Positions 16,882-27,083 are shown, counted from the first letter of the stretch. The stretch is 64,000 nucleotides of DNA from Mycobacterium sp. D16Q14 (GCA_002013415.1 MAEX01000001.1:62001-126000), one strand, 5' to 3'. Notes: generated by a model from the sequence alone, not told the origin. Made by a program: numbers and translations.

Positions 16882-17017
16882 CGCACACCTCCATCACATC
16901 GCTAGCGTTTGTTCCCCGGCCGGCGCGGCCGTCATAGCCGCTGGCCCGGAAAACCTACCGGGCCGACGGGGGCGTGGCGAATGGGCTCGCTGACGTGGGA
17001 CAAATGAGGCAAATGAG

Positions 17018-18829
17018 TTAGCTGGGATCTCCGTGGACACCCAGGGTGCCGTCAATGTACTGGCGGCGACAGGCCCATCGCGCCAGCTTTCCGCTGGTGG
17101 TCCGCGGGATGGCACCCGCAGGGAGCAATCGCACGTCGGAGAGCTCCAGGCCGTGTTGGGCGCGGGCCGCCGCACGGATCGCGTCGATGGCCTCCTGCGG
17201 GTCGGCCTTGGCGGTACGCGAGGCCCGCTCGGCGACGATGACCAGCCCGTCATCGACGGTGAACGCGGTGACGTATCCGCGGCGGACGATCGGCGAGGCA
17301 TCAGCGACGGTGGCCTCGATGTCCTGCGGGTAGTGGCCGCGCCCATCCACGGTCAGGTAGTCGGCGATGCGGCCGGTGACGTACAGCTCACCGTCGAGGT
17401 AGAAGCCCAAATCGCCGGTGCGCAGCCAGTCGCCGCCCGCATTGGCCTTATCGGCATGGCTTGTCGCGAGCGTCTCGCCGAGCCGGGCGTGAAATATCCT
17501 CGCCGTATCTTCGGGGCGGCCCCAATACCCACGCCCAACATTGTTGCCCCGCAACCAGATTTCGCCAATGCGACCGTCTGCGAGCTCATTGCTCGTCTCT
17601 GGGTCCACGATGACACCCGCGAGACTGCGGGCAAGTTGGCCACAGGACACGTGGATGGTGGCAGTGGGCGCATCGGGGGTGGTGGGCACCGCCCGGCCTT
17701 CGGCGAGCTGGTCGCGGTCGAGGTAGATGACGGAGGGTTCGGCATCCGGGGCGATATTCGAGATGAACAGGACCGCCTCGGCGATACCGTAGGACGGTTT
17801 GAATGCAGTCGCCGGTAACCCAAAGGGCGCGAAGGCTTTTTCGAACGTACGGATGGCGTCAATGCGCACCGGCTCGGACCCGATGATCATCACGACGTTC
17901 CCCAGGTCGATGTCCGCTCCGGCCTTCGGTACACCACGTTGCGCGGTGTACTCATAGGCAAAGTTCGGCGCGGCGGTAATCACGCGGCCTTCCTTACAGC
18001 CATCGGAAAGCGCCTTGATCCAGCGCTGCGGGCGGCGGATGAAGGCTGTCGGAGACATCAGGGTGGAGTGGCCGCCATAGACCGCCGGAAAGCCGATCAT
18101 GGACAGACCCATGTCGTGGTACAGCGGTAACCAGCTGCAGCCGTGTGCGTTTCGGTCCAGCAGATCGATCGACAGGATCATCTGGGTCAGGTTGACGCCG
18201 ACGGCGCGATGAGTGATCTCCACTCCGACCGGCGGACGCGTGGCGCCTGAGGTGTACTGCAGATGTGAGATGTCGTCATCGACGAGATGCACATACTCAA
18301 AGGTCTCCCCCGCGTCGTCAGGGACCTCGTCGATGACCAGGATTGTCGGCGCGGGGATCTCGGCGAGGCCGTCGAGAAACTCCCGAACGGCTCCGCATAC
18401 CGCGGCCGTGGTCAGGACAACCGTAGGCGTGCAGTCCCGCAACGCGGTATCCAGACGCTCGGCGTGGCCGGGCAGCTCGGGGGCGAAGAGCGGCACCGCG
18501 ATGGCGCCAGCCTTGATCGCCGAGAAGAATCCGACGACATAGTCCAGACCCTGCGGAGCCAGGATGGCGACCCGATCGCCGCGTTCGATGTGGCGTTGCA
18601 GCGTGGCGGCCACCGCGTTCAGACGCACCCCGAGCTGGGACCAGGTGAGCTCGATGCGAGCGCCCTCTTCGGAGGTGGTGAAGTCCAGATAGCGGTAGGC
18701 GACGGTGTCCCCGACGTTCCTGATGTTGCGCTCGATGAGGGATATCAGTGTGGTGCCGGGCGGTAATGCCACGTTTCCGTCGGCATCCAGGCAATCATCG
18801 ATATCAAGCAAACCGTCAGCGCGAACCAC
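17018..18829 (-). CDS. Fatty-acyl-AMP ligase (FadD family)
   Basis: A 603-residue adenylate-forming enzyme of the FAAL branch, which activates fatty acids as acyl-adenylates for transfer to a carrier protein. Seen in order: the P-loop LQYTSGATRPPVGV, CSWLPLYHDMGL, TAAPNFAYEYT, KPSYGIAEAVLF, DWLRTGDLGFYLDGELYVTGR, the hinge region DGRGHYPQDIE and the catalytic Lys in RTTSGKLAR. The GTG at 18829 is chosen because TAGACT at 18837-18842 would place transcription start at this codon; longer starts run into the tRNA. It sits beside lprD-like and DUF3817 genes, where M. tuberculosis has mbtM, but no acyl-carrier or mycobactin gene adjoins it here. Confidence 0.85.
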   Translation of the reverse strand: MVRADGLLDIDDCLDADGNVALPPGTTLISLIERNIRNVGDTVAYRYLDFTTSEEGARIELTWSQLGVRLNAVAATLQRHIERGDRVAILAPQGLDYVVGFFSAIKAGAIAVPLFAPELPGHAERLDTALRDCTPTVVLTTAAVCGAVREFLDGLAEIPAPTILVIDEVPDDAGETFEYVHLVDDDISHLQYTSGATRPPVGVEITHRAVGVNLTQMILSIDLLDRNAHGCSWLPLYHDMGLSMIGFPAVYGGHSTLMSPTAFIRRPQRWIKALSDGCKEGRVITAAPNFAYEYTAQRGVPKAGADIDLGNVVMIIGSEPVRIDAIRTFEKAFAPFGLPATAFKPSYGIAEAVLFISNIAPDAEPSVIYLDRDQLAEGRAVPTTPDAPTATIHVSCGQLARSLAGVIVDPETSNELADGRIGEIWLRGNNVGRGYWGRPEDTARIFHARLGETLATSHADKANAGGDWLRTGDLGFYLDGELYVTGRIADYLTVDGRGHYPQDIEATVADASPIVRRGYVTAFTVDDGLVIVAERASRTAKADPQEAIDAIRAAARAQHGLELSDVRLLPAGAIPRTTSGKLARWACRRQYIDGTLGVHGDPS

Positions 18830-18836
18830 GATTTCA

Positions 18837-18842
18837 AGTCTA
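18837..18842 (-). promoter_or_regulatory. Candidate -10 box for the leaderless acyl-AMP ligase gene
   Basis: TAGACT on the minus strand, seven bases before the GTG at 18829, with no Shine-Dalgarno sequence between them. It supports a leaderless start. No clear -35 is seen. Confidence 0.5.
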
Positions 18843-18882
18843 CGGACGTGTGGAGAGCGCACCGGGCAGCCCACAAGACCCT

Positions 18883-18969
18883 TGGTGCGGGCGGAGGGAC
18901 TCGAACCCACACGCTCTTTCGAGCACTGGCACCTAAAGCCAGCATGTCTGCCAATTTCATCACGCCCGC
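18883..18969 (-). tRNA. leuX: tRNA-Leu (anticodon TAG)
   Basis: The minus strand folds as a class II tRNA: acceptor stem GCGGGCG paired with CGCCCGC, anticodon stem-loop with CTTTAGG (anticodon TAG), a variable arm TGCTCGAAAGAGCG and a T arm with GTTCGAGTC, then discriminator A and an encoded CCA. The long variable arm and anticodon make it leucine-specific, reading CUN codons. It lies 53 bases upstream of the acyl-AMP ligase start. The symbol is a convention, not proven orthology. Confidence 0.93.
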
Positions 18970-18980
18970 ATGGCAGCGCA

Positions 18981-18986
18981 ATCCTA
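18981..18986 (-). promoter_or_regulatory. Candidate -10 box of the tRNA-Leu gene
   Basis: TAGGAT on the minus strand, eleven bases before the mature tRNA 5' end. A short inverted repeat, CCGAC-GTT-GTCGG (19002-19014), lies in the -35 area. Confidence 0.4.
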
Positions 18987-19052
18987 CAGGTCAGATCGTT
19001 CCCGACGTTGTCGGTGGTGGCCCATAAGTTGGAACGCAGTTGGGGAGGCGCA

Positions 19053-19781
19053 GTGACGCGATCGCATCAGCAGTATGAATCAGTCCGGCACCTGATTGAC
19101 GCCGGCCTCAACGACTGTGCGATATCGCGGCAGACCGGAGTTCCGCGCCGCACTGTGTGTCAGTGGCGCCACACGCCGCAGCAGGTGCCGCGCTCAGACG
19201 AATGCACCAGTCATGACTTCAGCGCACTTTTCGCCCGCCCGTACGCGTACCTCTTGGGCATGTATCTCGGCGATGGATACATCTCACGTTCCCCCCGAAC
19301 ATGGCGCCTCAGAGTCACGTGCGACACAAAATACCCCGACATCATCACTAAGTGCCGGAAAGCAATCGACGCGCTCATGCCAGGCCAACGCGCATCGATC
19401 GTTGACCGCATCGGCAATTGCGTCGACGTTTCGCTCTCTTCCAAACATTGGCCCTGCCTGTTCCCTCAACACGGCCCTGGCCGCAAGCACAGTCGAAAAA
19501 TCGCCCTCGAACCGTGGCAGCAAGATCTCGTCGATCAGGCCACCGAAGACTTTCTTCGCGGCCTGATACACAGCGACGGCTGCCGAGTGGTCGCCAACGA
19601 CCGCGGGGTCGCCAGCATCCGATACCACTTCACCAACCGGTCCGAAGACATCCTCGGGCTCTTCACGGCCGCACTCGACAGTCTCGACATCCCGTGGACC
19701 CGATCGACCAAGTACATCGTCTCCATCTACCGCAAGGCGGCCACCGCACGTCTCGACGAGTTCATCGGACCGAAGCGCTGA
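19053..19781 (+). CDS. Free-standing LAGLIDADG-family protein with helix-turn-helix
   Basis: A 242-residue protein with an N-terminal helix-turn-helix (LNDCAISRQTGVPRRTVCQW, about residues 19-38) and two LAGLIDADG motifs: YLLGMYLGDGY at about 66-76 with Asp74, and FLRGLIHSDGCR at about 167-178 with Asp175. This is the architecture of a monomeric homing endonuclease or of a DNA-binding relative that has become a regulator. Both acidic residues are kept. The GTG at 19053 has GGGGAGG four bases upstream. It is not inside an intron or intein; it sits divergent from tRNA-Leu. Whether it cuts DNA cannot be told from sequence. Confidence 0.75.
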   Translation: MTRSHQQYESVRHLIDAGLNDCAISRQTGVPRRTVCQWRHTPQQVPRSDECTSHDFSALFARPYAYLLGMYLGDGYISRSPRTWRLRVTCDTKYPDIITKCRKAIDALMPGQRASIVDRIGNCVDVSLSSKHWPCLFPQHGPGRKHSRKIALEPWQQDLVDQATEDFLRGLIHSDGCRVVANDRGVASIRYHFTNRSEDILGLFTAALDSLDIPWTRSTKYIVSIYRKAATARLDEFIGPKR

Positions 19782-19828
19782 CCAGGGGCATTGGCATCTG
19801 CATCCACCTCACGCGGTACCGTCAGAAG

Positions 19829-20197
19829 GTGTCCACTACACGGCGTCGGAGACCGGCACTGATCGTGCTGGTCGGCGTCAGTGCGCTCGCGTTCCTGGGC
19901 CTGGCCTACTGGCAGTTCCAGCGCTTCGAGTCGGTGACCGGTGACGGCCAGAACCTTGGCTACGCGCTGCAGTGGCCACTGTTCGCGGCGTTTGTGATCT
20001 GGGCCTACCGGCGCTTCGTCCAGTACGAGGACGAGGGTCCGCCCCCGCCGCCCATCGATCGCGTGACCGAGATTCCTGAGGGGCTGCTGCCCGAACGCCC
20101 CGCCGCCGCGAAGCCGGACCCCGCCGACCGCACACTCACCGAATACAACGCTTACCTCGCCGCCCTGGCCGAAGAAGATAGGAAGCCCGCCCCGTGA
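19829..20197 (+). CDS. Small membrane protein at the lprD (Rv1343c) position
   Basis: A 122-residue protein with basic N-terminus (TTRRRRPA), a first hydrophobic helix (LIVLVGVSALAFLGLAYW), a second (WPLFAAFVIWAYRRF) and a cytoplasmic-looking tail rich in Pro and acidic residues. By position next to the DUF3817 and rdgB genes it corresponds to Rv1343c, named lprD in M. tuberculosis. There is no cysteine at all, so this copy cannot be a lipoprotein. The GTG at 19829 begins the frame after AGAAG. Its stop overlaps the next start by four bases (20194-20197), so the two genes are an operon. Function unknown. Confidence 0.7.
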   Translation: MSTTRRRRPALIVLVGVSALAFLGLAYWQFQRFESVTGDGQNLGYALQWPLFAAFVIWAYRRFVQYEDEGPPPPPIDRVTEIPEGLLPERPAAAKPDPADRTLTEYNAYLAALAEEDRKPAP

Positions 20198-20553
20198 CCG
20201 AGCATGAAGCCACGCCCGACGCGCCCGTAGTCACCACTCCGGTCGCGAAGATCCGCGGCGCGCTGTGGCGCTATCGCATCCTGGCGTGGACCACCGGTGT
20301 CTGGCTGATCGCCCTGTGCTGGGAGATGTGGCTCAAATACATTGAGCACGTTCCGCATCCGCCGAGCTGGATCGGGATCGTGCACGGCTGGATCTACTTC
20401 GTGTACCTGATCTTCACCACCGATCTGGCCATCAAGGTGCGCTGGCCGTGGCCGCGCACTGCTGGCACGCTGCTCGCGGGCACGATCCCGCTGCTCGGCT
20501 TCATCGTCGAGCATTACCGCACCAAGCAGGTCAAGGAACAGTTCGGCGTTTAG
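20194..20553 (+). CDS. DUF3817 small membrane protein (Rv1342c-like)
   Basis: A 119-residue protein with three hydrophobic segments: AWTTGVWLIALCWEMWL, IVHGWIYFVYLIFTTDLAI and AGTLLAGTIPLLGFIVEHY. The HGWIYFVYL block is diagnostic of DUF3817. Translation starts at a GTG overlapping the upstream stop. It matches M. tuberculosis Rv1342c by family and position. A second DUF3817 gene lies at 44585-44938. Function unknown; both are probably inner-membrane proteins. Confidence 0.8.
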   Translation: MTEHEATPDAPVVTTPVAKIRGALWRYRILAWTTGVWLIALCWEMWLKYIEHVPHPPSWIGIVHGWIYFVYLIFTTDLAIKVRWPWPRTAGTLLAGTIPLLGFIVEHYRTKQVKEQFGV

Positions 20554-20568
20554 CCGAAAAAATCTCCA

Positions 20569-20587
20569 ATGTCAGGAATACTGACAT
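20569..20587. promoter_or_regulatory. Candidate operator ATGTCAG-N5-CTGACAT
   Basis: A perfect 7-bp inverted repeat with a 5-base spacer, ending 23 bases before the ATG of the quinone-oxidoreductase-like gene. There is no T run, so an operator is likelier than a terminator. The regulator is not encoded next to it. Confidence 0.55.
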
Positions 20588-20610
20588 GACGATGCGGCTT
20601 GGATAGCGGT

Positions 20611-21546
20611 ATGACCACCACACACGCAGTTGTCGCCACCGCATATGGCGCATCCGATGTCCTCGAACTCCGCGAAGTGCCGATCGACGGTCCCGGCGAG
20701 GGCCAAGTTCTTGTCGACGTCAAGGCCGCCGGCGTTAATCCGATCGACTGGAAGTTGTACTCGGGAGCCTTCGGTACCGACCCCGCGAATCTCCCGATGC
20801 GCCTCGGTCTCGAGGTGTCCGGAACAGTGGCAGCTGTCGGTTCAGGTGTCGACGGGCTTCAACCCGGCGACGACGTCATCGCCGCCGGGCAGATCGGCGG
20901 CTATGCCGGTCAGATCATCGCCTCGGCGGATGAGGTGTTCAAGAAGCCGGCGAATCTGTCCTTTCCCGAAGCCGCCGGGTTCCTCCTCACCGGGCAGACC
21001 GCGGTCCACCTCCTGGAGGCCACCAACGTGACCGAGGGCGACACCGTCCTGATTCACGGTGCCGCGGGCGGTGTGGGGCTGCTTGCCACTCAGCTCGCAA
21101 AGGCCCGCGGCGCGACAGTAATCGCCACCGCAAGCGCTGCCCGCCACGACCAGCTGCGCGGTTATGGCGCGATTCCCGTTGAGTACGGCCCCGGTTTACA
21201 AGACCGTGTCAGCGCCATCGGATCCGTCGACGCAGCACTCGACCTCGTAGGCACCGACGAGGCCGCCGACGTCTCACTGGCACTCGTTGCCGACAAAGAC
21301 CGCATCGCCACGATTGCCGGATTTGGCCGTGCCGCAAGCGATGGCTTCAAGGCGCTGGGCGGCGCCCCCGGTGCCGACGCGGGCACCGAGATACGGCTCG
21401 CCTCCCGTCCCGAGCTGATCCGACTGGCAGGCAACGGCGAACTGAAAGTCACCGTCGACCGCACCTATCCGTTGGCCGAAGCGCGCCAGGCCCACGAGTA
21501 CGTGCAGACCGGCCACGCCCGCGGAAAGATCATCCTGCAGCCATAA
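20611..21546 (+). CDS. Zinc-less quinone oxidoreductase / NADP-dependent MDR protein
   Basis: A 311-residue medium-chain dehydrogenase/reductase. The N-terminal GroES-like domain has VKAAGVNPIDWKLYSG and LGLEVSGTVAAVG; the cofactor domain has the glycine motif HGAAGGVGLLATQLAKARG. The catalytic zinc ligands of alcohol dehydrogenases are absent, which places it with NADPH:quinone oxidoreductases. The ATG at 20611 is preferred over an in-frame start at 20599. It stands alone, convergent with rdgB, and has a strong inverted repeat in its promoter, so it is probably induced by electrophiles or redox stress. Substrate unknown. Confidence 0.85.
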   Translation: MTTTHAVVATAYGASDVLELREVPIDGPGEGQVLVDVKAAGVNPIDWKLYSGAFGTDPANLPMRLGLEVSGTVAAVGSGVDGLQPGDDVIAAGQIGGYAGQIIASADEVFKKPANLSFPEAAGFLLTGQTAVHLLEATNVTEGDTVLIHGAAGGVGLLATQLAKARGATVIATASAARHDQLRGYGAIPVEYGPGLQDRVSAIGSVDAALDLVGTDEAADVSLALVADKDRIATIAGFGRAASDGFKALGGAPGADAGTEIRLASRPELIRLAGNGELKVTVDRTYPLAEARQAHEYVQTGHARGKIILQP

Positions 21547-21554
21547 CCCTGCGC

Positions 21555-21583
21555 GAGCAGTCCCCCGCGTGCGGGGACTGCTC
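21555..21583. terminator. Bidirectional hairpin between convergent genes
   Basis: GAGCAGTCCCC and GGGGACTGCTC form an 11-bp perfect stem around a 7-base loop, midway between the stop of the oxidoreductase gene and the stop of rdgB. There is no long T run, as is common in mycobacteria. Confidence 0.7.
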
Positions 21584-21592
21584 TCCAGGAGG

Positions 21593-22213
21593 CTAGGGCG
21601 CGGTGCGGCCGAGGTTCACCAGGTTGCGCAGCATCGGGAGCAGCGCCGCCAGCGCCCGCCCGCGATGCGATACCGCATCCTTCTCTTCGGGTGTCATTTC
21701 CGCCGCGGTCCGCAGACCCCCGCGCGGTACGAAGATGGGGTCGTAGCCGAAGCCGTTCTGTCCCGCAGGTTCCCGTGCGACGGAGCCCTTCCAGCGTCCT
21801 TCCACGACGACCTCTTCGCCCTCCGGTGTCACCAGCGCGCACGCTGAAACGAACGCCGCACCGCGGCGCTCATCGGGCACCTCGGAAAGCTGGGCGAGCA
21901 GCAGCGCGGTGTTGGCGGCGTCATCTCCATGACGTCCGCTCCAACGCGCGGACAGCACGCCCGGCATCCAGTTCAGCGCGTCCACCGCGATACCGGAATC
22001 ATCGGCGACGCAGGCCAATCCGGTGTGTCGCGCGCCCTCACGCGCCTTGATCAGCGCGTTGTCCTCGAAGCTGGCACCCGTTTCGGGCACTTCCTCGTAT
22101 TCAGGGACGTCGGCAAGCGAAACCAGTTCGACACCGGTAACCCCCGAAGACTCGAGAACCCGATGTAGTTCCGCCAGCTTTTTTGGGTTACGGCTTGCGA
22201 CAAGTATTTTCAT
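21593..22213 (-). CDS. rdgB: XTP/dITP pyrophosphatase
   Basis: A 206-residue Ham1/RdgB-family nucleotide house-cleaning enzyme, hydrolysing XTP, ITP and dITP to monophosphates in the cytoplasm. The substrate-binding N-terminus MKILVASRNPKKLAEL, the catalytic region TGASFEDNALIKA, ADDSGIAVDAL and GVLSARWSG, and the conserved GQNGFGYDPIFVP and MTPEEKDAVSHRGRAL are all present. It follows rph with an 8-base gap and belongs to a long minus-strand operon, as Rv1341 does in M. tuberculosis. Confidence 0.95.
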   Translation of the reverse strand: MKILVASRNPKKLAELHRVLESSGVTGVELVSLADVPEYEEVPETGASFEDNALIKAREGARHTGLACVADDSGIAVDALNWMPGVLSARWSGRHGDDAANTALLLAQLSEVPDERRGAAFVSACALVTPEGEEVVVEGRWKGSVAREPAGQNGFGYDPIFVPRGGLRTAAEMTPEEKDAVSHRGRALAALLPMLRNLVNLGRTAP

Positions 22214-22221
22214 GCCCCCGC

Positions 22222-23001
22222 CTACTTCGAACCGAACGCCTTCTTCTGTGGCGCGTCAGGCAGTACACCCGGGTAGGGCAACGCGAGAGCTTCCTTCTGC
22301 AGAACGAACAGCTGCTCGGCAGCTCCCACCGCAGCGTCAAGCAGCTTGTCCAGCGTTGTGCGCGGGAAGGTGGCACCCTCGCCGGTGCCCTGCACCTCCA
22401 CCAACGTACCGGTGTCGGTGGCCACCACATTCATGTCAACCTCGGCGCGCGAATCCTCTTCGTACGGAAGGTCTACACGCACCCGGCCGTCCACGACGCC
22501 GACGCTCACGGCGGCGATCGCGCAGGACAAGGGCTCTTCATCGGCCAGCTTGCCATGCGCAGCCAGGTAGGTCACCGCGTCGGCCAGTGCCACGTAGGCG
22601 CCGGTGATGGCCGCGGTACGGGTTCCGCCGTCGGCCTGCAATACATCGCAGTCGATGGCAATGGTGTTCTCCCCCAATGCCGACAAATCGATACACGCGC
22701 GCAGCGACCGCCCGATCAGGCGGCTGATCTCCTGGGTACGACCACCCACGCGCCCTTTGACCGATTCGCGATCGCTGCGGGTATGGGTAGAGGCCGGCAG
22801 CATCGCGTATTCGGCTGTGAGCCAACCAAGTCCAGAACCCTTGCGCCAGCGCGGCACACCCTCGGTGGCACTGGCGGTGCACATCACCCGCGTCTGGCCG
22901 AACTCGATGAGTACCGAACCCGCCGGGTGGGAAGTGAATCCCCGCGTGATGGTTACCGGACGCAACTCGTCGTCTTGTCTGCCGTCTTCTCGTCTGGACA
23001 C
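22222..23001 (-). CDS. rph: Ribonuclease PH
   Basis: A 259-residue RNase PH, a phosphorolytic 3'-5' exonuclease trimming tRNA and other RNA precursors. The start [26 protein letters not shown], the arginine-rich [35 protein letters not shown] and GTGEGATF are family hallmarks. The GTG at 23001 matches the N-terminus of mycobacterial RphA; longer in-frame starts add residues unlike the family. It lies 49 bases after the MBL-fold gene and 8 before rdgB in the same transcript. Confidence 0.95.
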   Translation of the reverse strand: MSRREDGRQDDELRPVTITRGFTSHPAGSVLIEFGQTRVMCTASATEGVPRWRKGSGLGWLTAEYAMLPASTHTRSDRESVKGRVGGRTQEISRLIGRSLRACIDLSALGENTIAIDCDVLQADGGTRTAAITGAYVALADAVTYLAAHGKLADEEPLSCAIAAVSVGVVDGRVRVDLPYEEDSRAEVDMNVVATDTGTLVEVQGTGEGATFPRTTLDKLLDAAVGAAEQLFVLQKEALALPYPGVLPDAPQKKAFGSK

Positions 23002-23050
23002 GCCCTCGACCTTATCGTCTCCGCCGGAGTGCCGAGTGTGAGTGGCAGAG

Positions 23051-23812
23051 CTACAGGTCGATACTCTCCCCGGCAACCACTGCCCGCACCGGCCCGTCGA
23101 ACGCCGACTTGGCCTCCGCGATGACATCCTCGCGCGAGGTCCACGGCGGGATGTGGGTCAGCAGCAGTTCCTTCACACCCGCTCGAGTCGCGATCTGACC
23201 GGCTTCGGTCCCCGACAGGTGAAGGTCCGGCGGACGGTGCCCCGGCATGTGCGTCCACGATGCCTCGCACAGAAACACGTCGGCATCGCGAGCCAGCTCG
23301 ACCACGGCATCGCAGATGCCGGTGTCTCCGCTGTAGGCCAGAACGGCACCCGACCTGTCCTCGATCCGCAGCCCATAGGACTCTGGCGGGTGCGCCACCC
23401 GGGTTGGTGTCACGGTGAGCGCCCCGAATTCGACGGGCACACCCTCGCTCCATGCATACAAGTCGAAGATGTCGGTGAAATCGTCGACCTCGCCCCCGAT
23501 CTCAGCGGAGGCCGCGCCCACACGCACCAGGGTGTCGGCGGGGCCGTACATAATCGCCTTGCCCTTCGGCGGATTCGGGTGATAGCGGCGCCACACGAAC
23601 AGACCCGGCAGGTCGAGGCAGTGGTCGGCATGCAGGTGCGACAGCAGAACGGACACTGATCCGGGATCGGCGAAACGTTGCAGAGAGCCCAAGACACCGC
23701 CACCGAAGTCGATGACCAACGGTGGCGCATCCGGTGCCGTCAGGAGATAACCAGACGCCGGTGAATCCGGTCCGGTGACACTGCCTGAGCAGCCGAGCAC
23801 GGTGACTCGCAC
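23051..23812 (-). CDS. MBL-fold hydrolase, Rv1339-like (cAMP phosphodiesterase)
   Basis: A 253-residue metallo-beta-lactamase-fold hydrolase. The dinuclear-metal motif is [10 protein letters not shown], with further ligands in [20 protein letters not shown] and the final LLLTHIPPW. Its place between murI and rph and its sequence match Rv1339, reported in M. tuberculosis as an atypical class II cAMP phosphodiesterase. If so it would oppose the adenylate cyclase encoded at 47771. RNase Z-like activity is an alternative for this fold. The start ATG has no competitor. Confidence 0.85.
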   Translation of the reverse strand: MRVTVLGCSGSVTGPDSPASGYLLTAPDAPPLVIDFGGGVLGSLQRFADPGSVSVLLSHLHADHCLDLPGLFVWRRYHPNPPKGKAIMYGPADTLVRVGAASAEIGGEVDDFTDIFDLYAWSEGVPVEFGALTVTPTRVAHPPESYGLRIEDRSGAVLAYSGDTGICDAVVELARDADVFLCEASWTHMPGHRPPDLHLSGTEAGQIATRAGVKELLLTHIPPWTSREDVIAEAKSAFDGPVRAVVAGESIDL

Positions 23813-23854
23813 AGCCCCTAGTTTGCCACGCCTGGCAAGCGTCTCGGCAGAGGG

Positions 23855-24705
23855 TTAGAGAGGTGTTGCAATTTCGGTGTAACCCGGAACACCGCTAGCT
23901 CGAGTTTGCACTGCCGTCACAGCCGGGCCGAGGAATCGGGCCGCCAGAGCGCGGAACGCGTCGGGATCACCGGTTGCCTCGAAAATACGGTTCGGACTCG
24001 AGGCACTCGGGTTATCCGGATGCGGCCGCAGCAGATCCCTCTCCGACAGCACCCGCAGCAGGTCCTTGGCAGTTTCCTCGGCGCTGGACACCAACGTGAC
24101 GTCCTCGCCCATGGCGAGCTGGATCAGCCCGGACAACAACGGATAGTGAGTGCAGCCCAGCACCACGGTGTCGACCTGAGCCCGCTGCAGCGGCTCCAGA
24201 TAGCCCTCCGCCAGCTGCAGCACCTGCCGCCCACTGGTGATGCCGCGCTCCACGAAATCGACGAACCGTGGACACGCCACGGCCGTGATTTCGGTGTCGC
24301 GCGCGGCCGCGAACGCGTCCTGGTACGCACCCGACGCGATGGTCGCCGCGGTGCCGATGACGCCGATCTTGTTGTTGTGCGTGGTGTGCACGGCTCGCCG
24401 CACGGCGGGCAGTACCACCTCGATGACCGGCACCGGAGCGTAGCGCTCGCGGGCGTCGCGCAGGCATGCCGCCGAGGCCGTATTACAGGCGATCACCAGG
24501 GCTTTCACCCCGCGCCCGACAAGATCGTCCCCGATGGCCAGCGCATGTCCGCGGATCTCCGGAATCGTCAGCGGACCGTACGGCCCATTACCGGTGTCGC
24601 CGACGTAGACGATGTCCTCGTCGGGCAGCTGATCGATGATGGCCCGCGCGACGGTCAATCCTCCGACGCCGGAATCGAATATCCCGATGGGTGCGCTCGG
24701 GCTCG

Positions 24706-24709
<4 letters not shown>
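23855..24709 (-). CDS. murI: Glutamate racemase
   Basis: A 284-residue glutamate racemase making D-glutamate for peptidoglycan. Two catalytic cysteines are visible, in [12 protein letters not shown] and in [10 protein letters not shown], with the N-terminal [15 protein letters not shown] and the [11 protein letters not shown] loop. Its start overlaps the stop of the rhomboid gene by four bases (24706-24709). The order murI, MBL hydrolase, rph, rdgB is that of M. tuberculosis. Confidence 0.96.
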
Positions 24710-26330
<1,621 letters not shown>

Positions 26331-26621
26331 CTAGCCACCGGCCACGGCGGGCAGGATGGTGACCGAATCGCCATCGGCGATCACGGTGTCCAGCCCACCC
26401 GAGAACCGCACGTCCTCGTCGTTGACATAGATGTTGACGAAACGGTGCAACTTACCCGGGGAGGCTGGGTCTACGAGTCGGTCGGAGATCCCGGAATAGT
26501 TGGACTCCAGATCCGTGATCACCGCCTGCAAGGTAGAACCCGTTGCGGTGACGCGCTTCTCGCCACCGGTGTGAGTACGCAGGATCGTGGGAATCGATAC
26601 TTCAATCGACACTGTGGACAT
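26331..26621 (-). CDS. cysO: Sulfur-carrier protein CysO
   Basis: A 96-residue ubiquitin-like (ThiS/MoaD fold) carrier ending in the required di-glycine (ILPAVAGG), which is converted to a thiocarboxylate and receives cysteine from CysM. FVNIYVNDEDVRFSGGLDT is the conserved core. It sits between mec and cysM with gaps of nine and six bases. Confidence 0.95.
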   Translation of the reverse strand: MSTVSIEVSIPTILRTHTGGEKRVTATGSTLQAVITDLESNYSGISDRLVDPASPGKLHRFVNIYVNDEDVRFSGGLDTVIADGDSVTILPAVAGG

Positions 26622-26630
26622 TCCCTTTCT

Positions 26631-27044
26631 CTAGTACTGCTCGACGATGGTGATGTCCTCTTCGGTGACCACCCCGTCGATAATCCGGTAACTGCGCAGC
26701 TCATGCTGCTCCGGATCGCAAGTGGACACCAAGACATAGTGGGCATCGGGCTCCGCGGCCAAGTTGATATCGGTACGGCTGGGGTAGGCCTCGGTCGCGG
26801 TGTGGGAGTGATAGACAACCACCGGTACCTCGTCGGCGCCATCCATCTCGCGCCAAACGCGAAGCTGCTCACCGGAATCAAAGCGATAGAAAGTCGGAGA
26901 CCGCTCGGCGTTGATCATGGCCACGTGCCGCTCGGGACGATCGGACCCCTCCGGACCCGCCAGCACGCCGCAGGCCTCATCGGGGTGGTCGGCACGGGCA
27001 TGCTTGACCATGGCGTCGACCAGGTCAGCACGAATACGAAGCAC
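26631..27044 (-). CDS. mec: CysO-cysteine peptidase Mec (JAMM metalloprotease)
   Basis: A 137-residue JAMM/MPN+ zinc peptidase that releases cysteine from the C-terminus of CysO. The metal motif YHSHTATEAYPSRTD gives the HxH, Ser and Asp, and an upstream Glu lies in HPDEACGVLAG. The GTG at 27044 is used; a TTG directly before it (27047) is possible, with GGAAGGG upstream of both. First gene of mec-cysO-cysM. Its own promoter should lie in or near the 36-base gap after the DmpA-like gene. Confidence 0.92.
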   Translation of the reverse strand: MLRIRADLVDAMVKHARADHPDEACGVLAGPEGSDRPERHVAMINAERSPTFYRFDSGEQLRVWREMDGADEVPVVVYHSHTATEAYPSRTDINLAAEPDAHYVLVSTCDPEQHELRSYRIIDGVVTEEDITIVEQY

Positions 27045-27083
27045 CAACAGCCCTTCCCTTCCCTCTGGTGCCGTGGCGGAGCA

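Noticed and set aside
18883-19781. tRNA-Leu as an integration site for a mobile element
   Set aside because: No integrase, no direct repeat of the tRNA 3' end and no phage genes are seen; neighbouring genes follow conserved mycobacterial order.
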